A DNA stretch of 64,000 nucleotides, from the NCBI GenBank assembly GCA_051004015.1, contig JBPCKT010000150.1, positions 67,715-131,714 on the forward strand, given 5' to 3'. Position numbers and translations under genes: made by a program. This DNA is from SXOA01 sp051004015 (GTDB lineage Bacteria; Planctomycetota; Planctomycetia; Pirellulales; Pirellulaceae). Positions within the stretch are counted from its first letter, which is position 1, and each line of letters opens with the position of its first letter. Under the pieces are notes generated by a model. It saw only the letters and a program-made list of their open reading frames with translations. It searched no databases and was not told the DNA's origin. Below, one piece after another: positions 1 to 7,409 of the stretch.

Positions 1-96
1 GGAGGGCTGTCCGGCGGGAGGATCGGGGTTGAGTGGCGGAGGGCATCGGCGGCGCTGTTCGTCGTTCAAGGTTCAAAGGTCGAGGTTCAAGGTCGC

Positions 97-114
97 AACC
101 CGCTGAAGCGGGTT
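97..114. repeat. Short palindrome downstream of cpaB
   Basis: The sequence AACCCGCT-GA-AGCGGGTT forms an 8-bp perfect stem with a 2-base loop, 15 bases past the cpaB stop. No T-tract follows, so it resembles a REP-like dispersed palindrome more than an intrinsic terminator. The flanking bases 64-95 hold short direct repeats of GTTCAAGGT/GGTTCAA. Nothing in 1-128 looks coding. Confidence 0.5.
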
Positions 115-128
115 ACTACGAGCGGGCG

Positions 129-1136
129 TTAGTTCACGTCCTCAATGCCAACGACGGTTGGAACCGCAACGCCGCTGCGGTGGGCGGCGCTCTTGTCGTC
201 GGTCTTAGGAGCGTCGGTAGCCTGGACATCCGAGTCGTCGTCAAACTGCTTGCCGCTGGGGCCGGTGCGGGATTCGCGAACCTTGTTGCCGTCGAACTCC
301 TGCACGGTCACTTTGCTGCCGGAATAGTGCTCAATGCGGAACTGCTTCGGCGGCTTGGGAGCGGGAAGGGGCTTGAGGCCGAGGAGCTCGCGGCGATTGA
401 TGGACTTGATGTCGTTATCGATGTCTCCGGCATCCTTGGTGCTGCGGAGGACGGCGGCCAGCGTGCCGGTCCGCTCGGCTACAACCAGCTTGTTGGCGTC
501 ATCCGGGTTGACGGCGACGGTGATCCCTTCGGTGATGATGCCATTGGAACGCCGCGCCCCGCGCTGCAAGGGACGATCCATGATGGAGTCCATCACCAGC
601 ACGTCCTTGAGGAGCGTCTTGGTGGTCACTTCGCCCAGGTCGGGGTGAGTCCCTTCCACGGTGAGCGTGAGGTCGATGCGATCCCCTTCGGAGAGCCGCT
701 TGCCGCCGGGGGTAGCCCCGACGACGTCGATGGTGATGGCGCGGTGCCCTTCCGGGAGGCGGTCGGACAGATCCGGCAGGGCCTCGCCGAATTCGAGCAA
801 GTCCTTCTCGCGGACGGCCATGCCGGATTTCAGCACAGTCTTGGTGATGCGGCCCAGAGCCCGGTCCAGCGACCGGAAAGAGTCCCCTTCCGCGGCCTTG
901 GTCCCCTTGGGGACATAACCCACGAACAGGTCATCGGGACCCAGACGGGTATTTTTGGCGGTATTGGCCCGATAGAACACGACCGGGATCCCCGGATCGA
1001 CCTTGGGGGCGGGCTTAGGCGGAGCCTCCGCGACGGGCTCCTTGTGCATGGCCTTGCGGACGACGTACGCTCCGACCAGGCCGAGCACGATGGCCATCAC
1101 GCTGAAAGTGACTGTTGCGGGACTGATACGTGTCAC
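129..1136 (-). CDS. cpaB: Flp pilus assembly protein CpaB
   Basis: This 335-residue protein has one N-terminal membrane anchor (about residues 8-28, then a charged RKAMHKEP stretch), a Pro-rich linker and an SAF-like domain (about 45-125) leading into the RcpC/CpaB region. CpaB/RcpC is a periplasmic component of the Tad machinery, thought to act with the CpaC/RcpA secretin. Here it is the last complete gene of a minus-strand Tad operon, about 50 bp after a TadE-like gene; the secretin and ATPases would be expected beyond the left edge. The C-terminal tail (about 280-335) is hydrophilic and low-complexity. Family assignment rests on the anchor, the SAF region and context, and is confident. Confidence 0.88.
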   Translation of the reverse strand: MTRISPATVTFSVMAIVLGLVGAYVVRKAMHKEPVAEAPPKPAPKVDPGIPVVFYRANTAKNTRLGPDDLFVGYVPKGTKAAEGDSFRSLDRALGRITKTVLKSGMAVREKDLLEFGEALPDLSDRLPEGHRAITIDVVGATPGGKRLSEGDRIDLTLTVEGTHPDLGEVTTKTLLKDVLVMDSIMDRPLQRGARRSNGIITEGITVAVNPDDANKLVVAERTGTLAAVLRSTKDAGDIDNDIKSINRRELLGLKPLPAPKPPKQFRIEHYSGSKVTVQEFDGNKVRESRTGPSGKQFDDDSDVQATDAPKTDDKSAAHRSGVAVPTVVGIEDVN

Positions 1137-1184
1137 GTTAACTTCTCCTCATCGGGGGCAGTGTATTCGTAGCGAATGTTCCGG

Positions 1185-1661
1185 TTATTCTTTGCGGGTA
1201 ACGTAAGTTGTTGTCAGGTCTTTACCAGCAGTATCAACGCCGATCCACTTAAGCAAATTGGGTGCCGCCTTGTCGGTGGGGACGTTCACGCTGACGGAGA
1301 TGACCGCCCCGGTGGGCGCGTTTTGAATGTCGTCCGTCCCTCCCAGCACGATCTTGCTGCCGTTCACCAGCACCACCAATTCGCGGTCGGACTTCCAGGA
1401 CCAACCGGTAAGGGCGTTATCGACGGTAGTGACGATGCTGGCCTCAGTTGCGCCGGTGAGGGCGGCCTGGCGGGTCCCCAGGCTGGCGGCGGCGGCCAAA
1501 CCCTGCTGGGACATGAGCATCAGGCCGAATTCCACGAACGCCAGCAAAACGAAAAGCAGGATGGGGAGGACCATGACCAGCTCAACGGAAAGGACGGCTC
1601 CTTTGCGTGAGTTCTTGGTTGCTTTTTTGAATCGTGGAAACATCTTGTTGCTTCTTTGCAT
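1185..1661 (-). CDS. TadE-like pseudopilin
   Basis: This 158-residue protein starts with a basic leader (KKATKNSRKG) followed by a pilin-like hydrophobic segment, GAVLSVELVMVLPILL then FVEFG, which matches the TadE/TadF pattern of Gly before the cleavage site, Glu in the early helix and a Pro-containing core. TadE-like minor pilins are processed by the prepilin peptidase and sit in the inner membrane. The remainder is a small soluble domain without recognised motifs. Its ATG overlaps the upstream prepilin peptidase stop by one base (TGATG at 1659-1663), implying translational coupling. A further in-frame Met at residue 7 is an alternative start. Confidence 0.85.
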   Translation of the reverse strand: MQRSNKMFPRFKKATKNSRKGAVLSVELVMVLPILLFVLLAFVEFGLMLMSQQGLAAAASLGTRQAALTGATEASIVTTVDNALTGWSWKSDRELVVLVNGSKIVLGGTDDIQNAPTGAVISVSVNVPTDKAAPNLLKWIGVDTAGKDLTTTYVTRKE

Positions 1662-2194
1662 CAGTGTTGAACGGAGTTGCTTATGAGCATCCAGGCCAGG
1701 AGGAGCCAGGTGCCGATGGCCACGGGAACGGCGAAAGGAAGGACTCGCTTGTATTTGCGGGGAGAGCCGGCCGTTGCCGTGGCTGCTCCGCCTTTGTTCA
1801 GGAACCGCCGCTGGGTGGTGGAAATGCCGCTGGTGAAGGTGCTGGAGACCATCAGCATCACTCCCATGATCAGGGCGCAGACGGCTCCCAGGCCGAAGGC
1901 GGGAAGGATCATCAGAGGGCCGAGCCAGGTCCCCAGGGCGGCGAGGAGTTTCACGTCTCCCATGCCGCCGCCGCCGAGAATCCAGGGCAAAATCAAGAGC
2001 GCAAAGCCGACCGCAAAGCCAGCCAGGGCCCAGAGCAAACCGGTCCCGCCGCCGCTCACGAGGTGAAACAGCAAGGCTGCAATGCCGGACGGGACCGTGA
2101 GCCAGTTGGGGATCTTCTTGGTGCGGTAATCAATCACCGCGGCTGCCAGGGTGAAGCTGGCGACGAGCGCGGCGAGGACGTACGTGGAAATCAT
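1661..2194 (-). CDS. cpaA: Prepilin peptidase CpaA/TadV (A24 family)
   Basis: This 177-residue polytopic membrane aspartic protease lacks the N-terminal methylase domain of PilD, as usual for Tad-type peptidases. The two catalytic Asp residues are visible: Asp22 in AVIDYRTKKIPN and Asp80 in the GxGD motif GGGGMGDVKL. Five or six hydrophobic segments span the rest. It would cleave the leaders of the pilin paralogues upstream and of the TadE-like protein downstream. It precedes tadE by a one-base overlap and follows the pilin array after a gap of about 190 bp, so the array and this gene may have separate promoters. Confidence 0.9.
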   Translation of the reverse strand: MISTYVLAALVASFTLAAAVIDYRTKKIPNWLTVPSGIAALLFHLVSGGGTGLLWALAGFAVGFALLILPWILGGGGMGDVKLLAALGTWLGPLMILPAFGLGAVCALIMGVMLMVSSTFTSGISTTQRRFLNKGGAATATAGSPRKYKRVLPFAVPVAIGTWLLLAWMLISNSVQH

Positions 2195-2386
2195 AGACGG
2201 GTGGTCCTGGGGACAAGCGCGTGCGCCGCTGCCGGCGTCACTATGTTTACAAACCGCAACACCGCCACGGCCCCGCGGCGGAGAACGGACTTACTGGCAA
2301 GTCCCGTGCCCGTGAAAACATTCAGGACTTTGTGCAGTAAGTGTTAAAAACGCTTTCCCACCCCCGTGTTGCTTTCTCGGCGTAAC

Positions 2387-2692
2387 TTACGAATCCACGT
2401 CCTCTTCCCCCGGCTGGCCGGGGAGTGTGTTGCGCTCGCAGTCGGTGACGGTGCCGACGGTATCGGTATAGGAGCTGGGGGGAATCGGCCCAACGCCCGA
2501 GAAGCTGAAGCTCTGATCCCAGGAGAGCATTGCCTCGGCCTGGTCCGACATTTCGTCGATGATGCCGTCCCGGGCGGCGCACAGGCCCGAAACGATGCCG
2601 AAAACCAGCAGGATGACGAGCAGCGACCATTCGAAGGTGAGGACGCCGTCTTCTTCCCGCCAGGCGGCAAGCAATAGGTTTTGGATTTTCAT
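2387..2692 (-). CDS. Flp-type pilin paralogue 7 (most divergent)
   Basis: This 101-residue protein is the last of seven tandem pilin-like genes in transcription order. It has a short basic/acidic leader (AAWREEDG), then VLTFEWSLLVILLVFGIVSG: Gly followed by a hydrophobic helix with Glu at +5 and Trp at +6. It keeps the shared AARDGIIDE segment, the TDC-x-R motif and the terminal DVDS. It lacks the PLNVDVHTVD and DALIYTD blocks seen in the others and is the most divergent copy. Two inverted copies of a dispersed palindrome separate it from paralogue 6. A structural or minor pilin is the likely role. Confidence 0.78.
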   Translation of the reverse strand: MKIQNLLLAAWREEDGVLTFEWSLLVILLVFGIVSGLCAARDGIIDEMSDQAEAMLSWDQSFSFSGVGPIPPSSYTDTVGTVTDCERNTLPGQPGEEDVDS

Positions 2693-2740
2693 GGATTGGC
2701 TCTTATGCGTGAAAAGGCGGGCGGGCAGGAAGGCTCGTGA

Positions 2741-2799
2741 GGCAAGCTTCCAGCCTGCCCTGACAATGCCTTTTCCGAGCAGGCTGGAAGCCTACCCCA
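2741..2799. repeat. Paired inverted copies of the GGCAGGCTGGAAGCCTGCC element
   Basis: Between pilin paralogues 6 and 7, two copies lie in opposite orientation: 2741-2760 (aagcttccagcctgccc) and 2779-2799 (gcaggctggaagcctacccc), separated by about 18 bases. Each copy is itself a near-palindrome, and the pair could fold into one long hairpin. Further copies occur at 16426-16449, 23658-23682 and 55188-55212. Confidence 0.75.
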
Positions 2800-2806
2800 C
2801 CCAGAA

Positions 2807-3142
2807 TTACGAATCGACGTCCTCAAACTCCGTCGGCGAATCACTGGAGTTGGGGGATGTAGTGCGGTCGCAGTCGGTATAGACCATCGCGTCGTCGGTG
2901 AACGTGCTGCCGGCGACCGAGAAGGTGCCACCGCCGAAGGTGAACACCAGGGCGGGGTAGGAGTAGCTCTGGTCCATCGCTCCGGCGGCCTGGGCGATGT
3001 CGCCGAGCTCGTCGATGATGGCGTCGCGGGCGGCCGAGAGGCCGGAAACGATGCCGAGCGTGAGGAGCGTGAGGAGGAGAGTCCACTCGAAGGAGAGAAC
3101 GCCGTCATCCTCGGTCCAAATCTGCGAAATCAAGCGTTGCAT
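2807..3142 (-). CDS. Flp-type pilin paralogue 6
   Basis: The 111-residue product starts at ATG 3142 (MQRLISQIW), chosen because it aligns with the starts of its neighbours; the frame stays open 22 codons further upstream without homology. The leader ends in TEDDG, followed by VLSFEWTLLLTLLTLGIVSG with Glu+5 and Trp+6, then SAARDAIIDELGD. The middle is variable (a Gly/Phe-rich stretch replaces PLNVDVHTVD), and the C-terminus keeps VYTDCDR and a terminal DVDS. Predicted cleavage after the Gly would release a small secreted subunit whose hydrophobic N-terminal helix could pack into a pilus. Confidence 0.82.
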   Translation of the reverse strand: MQRLISQIWTEDDGVLSFEWTLLLTLLTLGIVSGLSAARDAIIDELGDIAQAAGAMDQSYSYPALVFTFGGGTFSVAGSTFTDDAMVYTDCDRTTSPNSSDSPTEFEDVDS

Positions 3143-3265
3143 GGCAAAAAATCCGCGTGTGAGGATTCTGCCGGCAATATCAGCCGGCGCATCGGAGGTG
3201 AAAATCAAACTGGTGCTTTCTCACGATGCGCCCGTGTTCAACCGTCAAGCATCAAACCATCGCGC

Positions 3266-3601
3266 TTAGGAATCGATATCGTCGATGGGACCGACGTTCT
3301 GGCCGGCCAAAGTGATGTCCCGATCGCAGTCCGTGTAGAGCAGGGCATCCGTAAACGCGCTGTCCGATGACGAGGTTGCGTCGACCGTATGCACGTCCAC
3401 ATTCAGCGGAAAGCTGATCGTGTACGACTGGTCGACCGCCAACATCATCTGGGCCACGTCGCCGAGCTCGTCGATGATTCCATCCCGGACCGCCGCGACG
3501 CCGCTGACGATGCCAATGACCAGGAGGGTCAGGAGCAGTGTCCATTCAAAGGACAGCACGCCGTCTTCCTCGGTCCAGAGATTCTTCAGGCTTGATTTCA
3601 T
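3266..3601 (-). CDS. Flp-type pilin paralogue 5
   Basis: This 111-residue pilin-like protein has the leader MKSSLKNLWTEEDG, the helix VLSFEWTLLLTLLVIGIVSG, the AVRDGIIDELGDVAQ amphipathic segment, PLNVDVHTVD, then DALLYTDCDR and a terminal DIDS. It is nearly collinear with paralogues 1, 2 and 3. The single Cys of TDCDR cannot form an internal disulfide, so any disulfide would be between subunits. An ATG follows a short purine-rich stretch. It forms part of the minus-strand array feeding the Tad system. Confidence 0.83.
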   Translation of the reverse strand: MKSSLKNLWTEEDGVLSFEWTLLLTLLVIGIVSGVAAVRDGIIDELGDVAQMMLAVDQSYTISFPLNVDVHTVDATSSSDSAFTDALLYTDCDRDITLAGQNVGPIDDIDS

Positions 3602-3652
3602 CGTAGTTCCCCGAAAGTTAATTACTAGCTTGGCTGTGTTGAGTACTGAAAA

Positions 3653-4012
3653 TTAGCTGTCGATGTCGTCCACAGGGCCAATATTCTGGCCGCCGAGGAA
3701 GATGTCCCGGTCACAATCGGTGTAAATCATGGCATCCGTGAAGCTCGAGTCGCTGCCGCCACCCATGTGCTCAGCAGGCGCCGGTCCCACGCCATCGGGA
3801 TCGACAGTAATTGCCAGCGGCTGGCTGATGATGTAGGAGCCGTCGACGGAGAGCATGGCCTGGGCGACATCTCCGAGCTCGTCAATAATGCCGTCGCGTG
3901 CGGCGGCGACGCCGGAGACGATGCCGATGGTAAGCAGCGTGAGAAGCATGGTCCATTCGAAGGACAACACACCGTCATCCTCACGCCAGGCTTGTACAAC
4001 AAGTCGTGTCAT
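3653..4012 (-). CDS. Flp-type pilin paralogue 4
   Basis: The 119-residue product starts at ATG 4012 (MTRLVVQAW), preceded by AAGAGG about 8 bases upstream; a frame extending to 4060 adds 16 residues with no counterpart elsewhere. Features are WREDDG, VLSFEWTMLLTLLTIGIVSG, AARDGIIDELGD, a unique insert containing PAEHMGGGSD, then DAMIYTDCDR and terminal DIDS. It is about eight residues longer than its neighbours because of that insert. Role inferred as a Tad pilin or minor pilin. Confidence 0.82.
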   Translation of the reverse strand: MTRLVVQAWREDDGVLSFEWTMLLTLLTIGIVSGVAAARDGIIDELGDVAQAMLSVDGSYIISQPLAITVDPDGVGPAPAEHMGGGSDSSFTDAMIYTDCDRDIFLGGQNIGPVDDIDS

Positions 4013-4049
4013 CTTCAAGTGCCTCTTGCGAGAATTTGTTCCCTGCAGG

Positions 4050-4379
4050 TTACGAATCAACGTCAGTCAAAGGACCAATCTGCTGCGGAGCGAGCAATTC
4101 GCGGTCGCAGTCGGTGTAAATCAGCGCGTCGGTGAACGAGCTGTCGCTGGAGCTGCTGGGGTCCACGGTGTGAACATCCACGTTCAGCGGGAAATCAATC
4201 GTGAACGACTGATCCAGAGCGACCATCGCCTGGGCCGCGTCACCGAATTCATCGATGATGCCGTCCCGGGCGGCTGATAAGCCCGACACAATCCCGATTG
4301 TCAGGAGGGTGACGAGGAGCGTCCACTCAAAGGACAGTACGCCGTCCTCCTCCCGCCACATGTTCATGCAAATCCGCAT
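4050..4379 (-). CDS. Flp-type pilin paralogue 3
   Basis: The 109-residue product starts at ATG 4379 (MRICMNMWREEDG). A much longer open frame continues upstream to 4967, but that part overlaps paralogue 2 in another frame and shows no pilin features, so it is rejected. The protein has VLSFEWTLLVTLLTIGIVSG, AARDGIIDEFGD, PLNVDVHTVDPSSSSDS, DALIYTDCDR and terminal DVDS. It is closest to paralogues 1, 2 and 5. Confidence 0.83.
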   Translation of the reverse strand: MRICMNMWREEDGVLSFEWTLLVTLLTIGIVSGLSAARDGIIDEFGDAAQAMVALDQSFTIDFPLNVDVHTVDPSSSSDSSFTDALIYTDCDRELLAPQQIGPLTDVDS

Positions 4380-4546
4380 TTCAAAGCCCTTTATCCAAGA
4401 TTTCGGTGTACGGTTTGAGTCGCCTTTCAAGGAGTCGCTCCACTGCGCCCCGCTCCAGGGGAGGGAATCCCGGAACCGCAACCGGTCCACCCGGCCGGTT
4501 TCCCGGCCGGGCGAACTCGCTTGCTTAGCACAAGGCCAATCGACGA

Positions 4547-4882
4547 TTACGACTCGATGTCCAGGACAGCCTGCGGAAGCTGACCAATCGGCAGAGACGT
4601 GCGGTCGCAGTCCGTATAGGTCAGAGCATCCGTGAACGAGCTGTCGCTGGCGCTGGTGGCGTCCACGGTGTGGACGTCGATATTCAGCGGGAAGTCGATC
4701 GTGTAGGACTGATCGAGAGCCAGCATGGCCTGGGCAACGTCGCCCAGTTCGTCGATGATCGCATCGCGGGCGGCGCTGAGGCCGGAGACGATGCCGATCG
4801 TGAGCAGGGTCACGAGGAGGACCCATTCGAAGGAGAGGACGCCGTCCTCTTCCTTCCACATACGAGACAGAACCATTTTCAT
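4547..4882 (-). CDS. Flp-type pilin paralogue 2
   Basis: This 111-residue protein has the leader MKMVLSRMWKEEDG, VLSFEWVLLVTLLTIGIVSG, AARDAIIDELGDVAQ, PLNIDVHTVDATSASDS, DALTYTDCDR and terminal DIES, the only copy with Glu in the last four residues. AAGGAG precedes the ATG at about 9 bases. Paralogues 1 and 2 are the most alike in the array, including their PIGQ(L/I)PQ-VLD tails, which points to a recent duplication. Confidence 0.84.
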   Translation of the reverse strand: MKMVLSRMWKEEDGVLSFEWVLLVTLLTIGIVSGLSAARDAIIDELGDVAQAMLALDQSYTIDFPLNIDVHTVDATSASDSSFTDALTYTDCDRTSLPIGQLPQAVLDIES

Positions 4883-5302
4883 CCCAAACTCCTTGTACCA
4901 GTAAGCGAAGACACGTGTGGGGAACCCAACACAGGGTTTTCCCCGGCCGGTCGCGCGAAGTGCCCACGGCGCCGACTTTCTTGAGGTGGGCCTATTGCAC
5001 GGGCCGTGCCGCGAAAGAGGGGAATTCCTAAAGAAGAGCTAAGAGGGGCTGCAAGTATTGCAGCGGCAATGCTTTGGGAGATTTGCAGCGCGAGAAGCGC
5101 GCGGAGAGAGCACAGCCGGGGCGCAAGGGAGGCTTAACATCCCCTGCGCGGTGCGGTGTGCAGGGGGTTTCAGGGATGAAACGTGAGGCGAATCCCCAAA
5201 GACACCCGGCGCCCGCCTTGCGGCCGACGACGCCGAGTGGTCCGCGGGAGTTTGGAAACCTGGCGATTTTGCCCCATTTTTCCGGGGGCAAAGGCTACTG
5301 GA
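4883..5302. other. Intergenic gap between pilin paralogues 1 and 2
   Basis: About 420 bases without a supported gene. It is GC-rich, and open frames here show no pilin-like or other recognisable features. A loose inverted repeat (CCCCTGC...GCAGGGG) lies near 5140-5167. The gap is much wider than the others in the array (about 40-170 bases) and may hold a promoter for paralogues 2-7, but no clear -35/-10 pair was seen. Confidence 0.5.
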
Positions 5303-5638
5303 TCACGAATCCACGTCCAGCACGAACTGCGGAATCTGGCCGATGGGGGCCGAGGTTCGGCCGCAGTCGGTGTAGATCAGGGCGTCCGTGAACGAGCTGT
5401 CGCTGGCGCTGGTGTTATCCACGGTGTGAACGTCGATATTCAGCGGGAAATCAATCGTGTAGGACTGATCGAGCGAGAGCATGGCCTGGGCCACGTCCCC
5501 GAACTCGTCAATGATGGCGTCGCGGGCGGCGGAAAGGCCGGCCACGATGCCGATGGTGAGCAGCGTCACCAGAAGGATCCACTCGAAGGAGAGGACGCCG
5601 TCGTCTTCCCTCCACATGCGCGCAAACATTTTCTTCAT
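5303..5638 (-). CDS. Flp-type pilin paralogue 1 (first in array)
   Basis: The 111-residue product starts at ATG 5638, with AAGGAG about 9 bases upstream; a longer frame to 5785 has no supporting features. The leader MKKMFARMWREDDG precedes VLSFEWILLVTLLTIGIVAG, then AARDAIIDEFGDVAQ, PLNIDVHTVDNTSASDS, DALIYTDCGR and terminal DVDS. The TDC-x-R motif reads DCGR rather than DCDR. It is the promoter-proximal gene of the array and, with its strong ribosome-binding site, a candidate for the major pilin, though nothing in the sequence proves which copy dominates. Confidence 0.84.
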   Translation of the reverse strand: MKKMFARMWREDDGVLSFEWILLVTLLTIGIVAGLSAARDAIIDEFGDVAQAMLSLDQSYTIDFPLNIDVHTVDNTSASDSSFTDALIYTDCGRTSAPIGQIPQFVLDVDS

Positions 5639-5981
5639 ACCACAGCTCCTTGTACCAGATGTTAAACGGAAAACAGGGAGCGACTCCCGCTGGAATCGCC
5701 TCTGCCCGAGTGTGCCGCTCAGGCAGATTGACGGAGTGCTCACTAAGCACGTCGCGCGCCGAACAATCGTTACAAGCGGATTCAAACGCTTGGCAGAAGT
5801 CGTTAAACAAGATGTCGCCAGTACTTACGGTCGAGCGAAGAAGTTGACAGGCTGTTTTTTGATTAGCGCGGGATGTTCAGCGGGGTTTACACGGTTGCTT
5901 GTGGGGCTTTACGAAATGTCAATAAGCTGACCGAAGACCCTCACCCCGACCCTCTCCCAAAGGGAGAGGGGGTAGCCGGCG
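5639..5981. other. Intergenic region upstream of the pilin array
   Basis: About 340 bases without a supported gene. It should contain the promoter for the first pilin, but no convincing -35/-10 pair was found. Near its right end, 5952-5972 reads CCCTCTCCC-AAA-GGGAGAGGG, a 9-bp perfect hairpin preceded by CCCTCACCCCGA, a widely dispersed bacterial repeat type. It lies about 10 bases past the stop of the minus-strand ATPase gene and could block exonucleases or terminate weakly, though it has no T-tract. Confidence 0.5.
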
Positions 5982-6584
5982 CTAGCCTTCGCGTGCGTCC
6001 GCCTGTCGCTGTTGGTAAACATCGTAAAGGGAAAAGAGCATCTCCCGCAGGTTAGCGCCGTGGGCAGCGAACGCGGCGGCGATGTCGTCGCCGGTCAGGG
6101 ATTGAACCTGGTCGCTTTTGAGCAACTGGGCCACGATTTCGCGGGCGAGTGCGAGCGTGGGCTGCGTGCCGAAGAGCGGGGGAAGCCCCATCGGCTGATG
6201 GGCGGTGATGAGCAGGCCGGCCTGGCGCGCCTTAACCCAGCTTTGCAGCCGCCGCTTGCTCCACCAGGAAAGTTGTTCGTAGCCGTCGATAACGACCTGA
6301 GTCTCGGCGTTCCAGGCTGCTACGTCGGACTTGGAGATGGGAAGCGTCCGGTCCCCCTGATGGAGTCCGTAGAGCACCACACGCCTCCCCGTCGCTTCCA
6401 GCAGCGGCAATAGCTCCGCCAAGAGCGACGACTTGCCACTGCCGTGCGGGCCGACGATCTCCCCCCACCAGTCGTTGTTCCGCAGCAAATCCAGCGTGCC
6501 GACGGCACTTTGCCCCGGCGGAAACAGGTAGCCGATGGCTCCTGGGCGGGTGAACCGAGTGGCGAAGGGGTTGGAGGAGGACAT
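5982..6584 (-). CDS. P-loop ATPase of unknown role
   Basis: The product is 200 residues when started at ATG 6584 (MSSSNPFATRF); the frame is open to 6629. It carries a Walker A motif, GPHGSGKSS (about residues 45-53), and a Walker B-like VVIDGYEQLS (about 98-107), followed by a possible sensor, LLITAHQP. There is no transmembrane segment. The N-terminus, PFATRFTRPGAIGYLFPPG, suggests a conserved family, but I do not recognise a specific function. It lies upstream of the pilin array on the same strand, about 340 bp away, so a link to pili is possible but unproven. It is too short for a terminase and lacks AAA second-region motifs. Confidence 0.65.
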   Translation of the reverse strand: MSSSNPFATRFTRPGAIGYLFPPGQSAVGTLDLLRNNDWWGEIVGPHGSGKSSLLAELLPLLEATGRRVVLYGLHQGDRTLPISKSDVAAWNAETQVVIDGYEQLSWWSKRRLQSWVKARQAGLLITAHQPMGLPPLFGTQPTLALAREIVAQLLKSDQVQSLTGDDIAAAFAAHGANLREMLFSLYDVYQQRQADAREG

Positions 6585-6712
6585 GAAGATTTCGACTGGC
6601 CGTGAGTGCGAGCAGGGCGCTCCTCGCATTCTACGAATCTCCTGAGGTGAAAGGGCTGGAAAATGGATTAGAATGGAAGTAGGGATTTGAAGCTCGTTCC
6701 GAAGGTGCTGTC

Positions 6713-6949
6713 ATGGGCCAATTAGTGATCTCTGGGCTCGACCCGCAAGTGTTATCCGTCTTGGGAGTTCGGGCCGCGTCGCATGGCAGAACAGTCGAGG
6801 CGGAAGCCCGGCAGATTCTGACGGAAGCGATCGGCACTCCTTCCGGCAGCGCCTGGGCCGGCGTTGACGCAATTCGCGAGCGACTGGCAGCTTCCAACCG
6901 CAGTTTTGGCGACAGCGTGGAGCTCCTGCGCGAGGATCGCGGTCGATGA
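6713..6949 (+). CDS. FitA/VapB-type antitoxin
   Basis: The 78-residue protein begins MGQLVISGLDPQVLSVLGVRAASHGRTVEAEARQIL, the ribbon-helix-helix pattern of FitA-like antitoxins, in which the strand binds DNA and the EAEARQIL helix dimerises. The C-terminal tail would wrap the toxin. Its stop overlaps the start of the PIN-domain gene (ATGA at 6946-6949), the classic coupled toxin-antitoxin arrangement. Such pairs normally repress their own promoter. It faces away from the minus-strand ATPase gene. Confidence 0.85.
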   Translation: MGQLVISGLDPQVLSVLGVRAASHGRTVEAEARQILTEAIGTPSGSAWAGVDAIRERLAASNRSFGDSVELLREDRGR

Positions 6950-7368
6950 GCCTGTTCGTGGTAGATGCAAGCGTTGCCATCAAGTGGTTTGTGCCGGAAA
7001 TACTTTCGCCGGAAGCCATGGCTTTTCGCAAGTCCGGGCACGATTTCCACGCGCCAAATTTTTTTGACGTAGAAATCACCAACATCGCTTGGAAGAAGCT
7101 GCAGCGCGGCGAGTTGACTCGTCAGGATGCCGATGACATTGTCCAGCAATTGGCGATTCTTCCCGTGGCACGCCACTCGGAAACTCAGCTCTTGGCTCCC
7201 GCACTTGACCTGGCCGACAAGACGCAGCGAACCGTCTATGACTGCCTCTATCTTGCGTTAGCCCAACAGATCGGCGGAGTGATGATAACGGCGGACCAGA
7301 AGTTGGCAAACGCCTTAGCCGCCACTCCTTTGGCGGCCTGCATTCAGTATTTGGGTGCGATGCCGTAG
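6946..7368 (+). CDS. vapC: VapC-type PIN-domain ribonuclease toxin
   Basis: This 140-residue PIN protein has the expected acidic residues: Asp7 in FVVDASVAIKWF, Glu in FFDVEITNIAWKK (about 44), Asp in TVYDCLYLALAQ (about 98) and Asp in MITADQKLANAL (about 117). PIN toxins cleave RNA, often tRNA or rRNA, when released from the antitoxin. It overlaps the antitoxin gene by four bases. It sits just downstream of the orphan capsid module, in convergent orientation to the portal gene, and such pairs often mark accessory DNA. All catalytic positions look intact. Confidence 0.88.
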   Translation: MSLFVVDASVAIKWFVPEILSPEAMAFRKSGHDFHAPNFFDVEITNIAWKKLQRGELTRQDADDIVQQLAILPVARHSETQLLAPALDLADKTQRTVYDCLYLALAQQIGGVMITADQKLANALAATPLAACIQYLGAMP

Positions 7369-7409
7369 TTTGTGCAGCACGAAAGCCGTTTCGTCTCAAG
7401 TAGGTTGAC

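Noticed and set aside
33..1172. A long open frame on the plus strand opposite cpaB (379 codons).
   Set aside because: It is the antisense shadow of cpaB in GC-rich DNA: no signal peptide, no motif and low-complexity Gly/Arg/His composition, while the minus-strand frame has clear CpaB features.
2741..2799. Repeats between pilin genes considered as a CRISPR or recombination cassette for pilin variation.
   Set aside because: Only two inverted copies, no regular spacers and no silent pilin cassettes. The same element occurs at unrelated sites.
4380..4967. An upstream extension of pilin paralogue 3 that would give a 305-residue protein.
   Set aside because: The extra part overlaps pilin paralogue 2 in another frame, is Arg/His-rich and has no homology to the family; all other pilins start just before the acidic leader.
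5982..6584. The P-loop ATPase considered as the missing terminase of the capsid module.
   Set aside because: It is only 200 residues, lacks the nuclease domain and typical terminase motifs, and is separated from the capsid genes by a toxin-antitoxin pair on the other strand.
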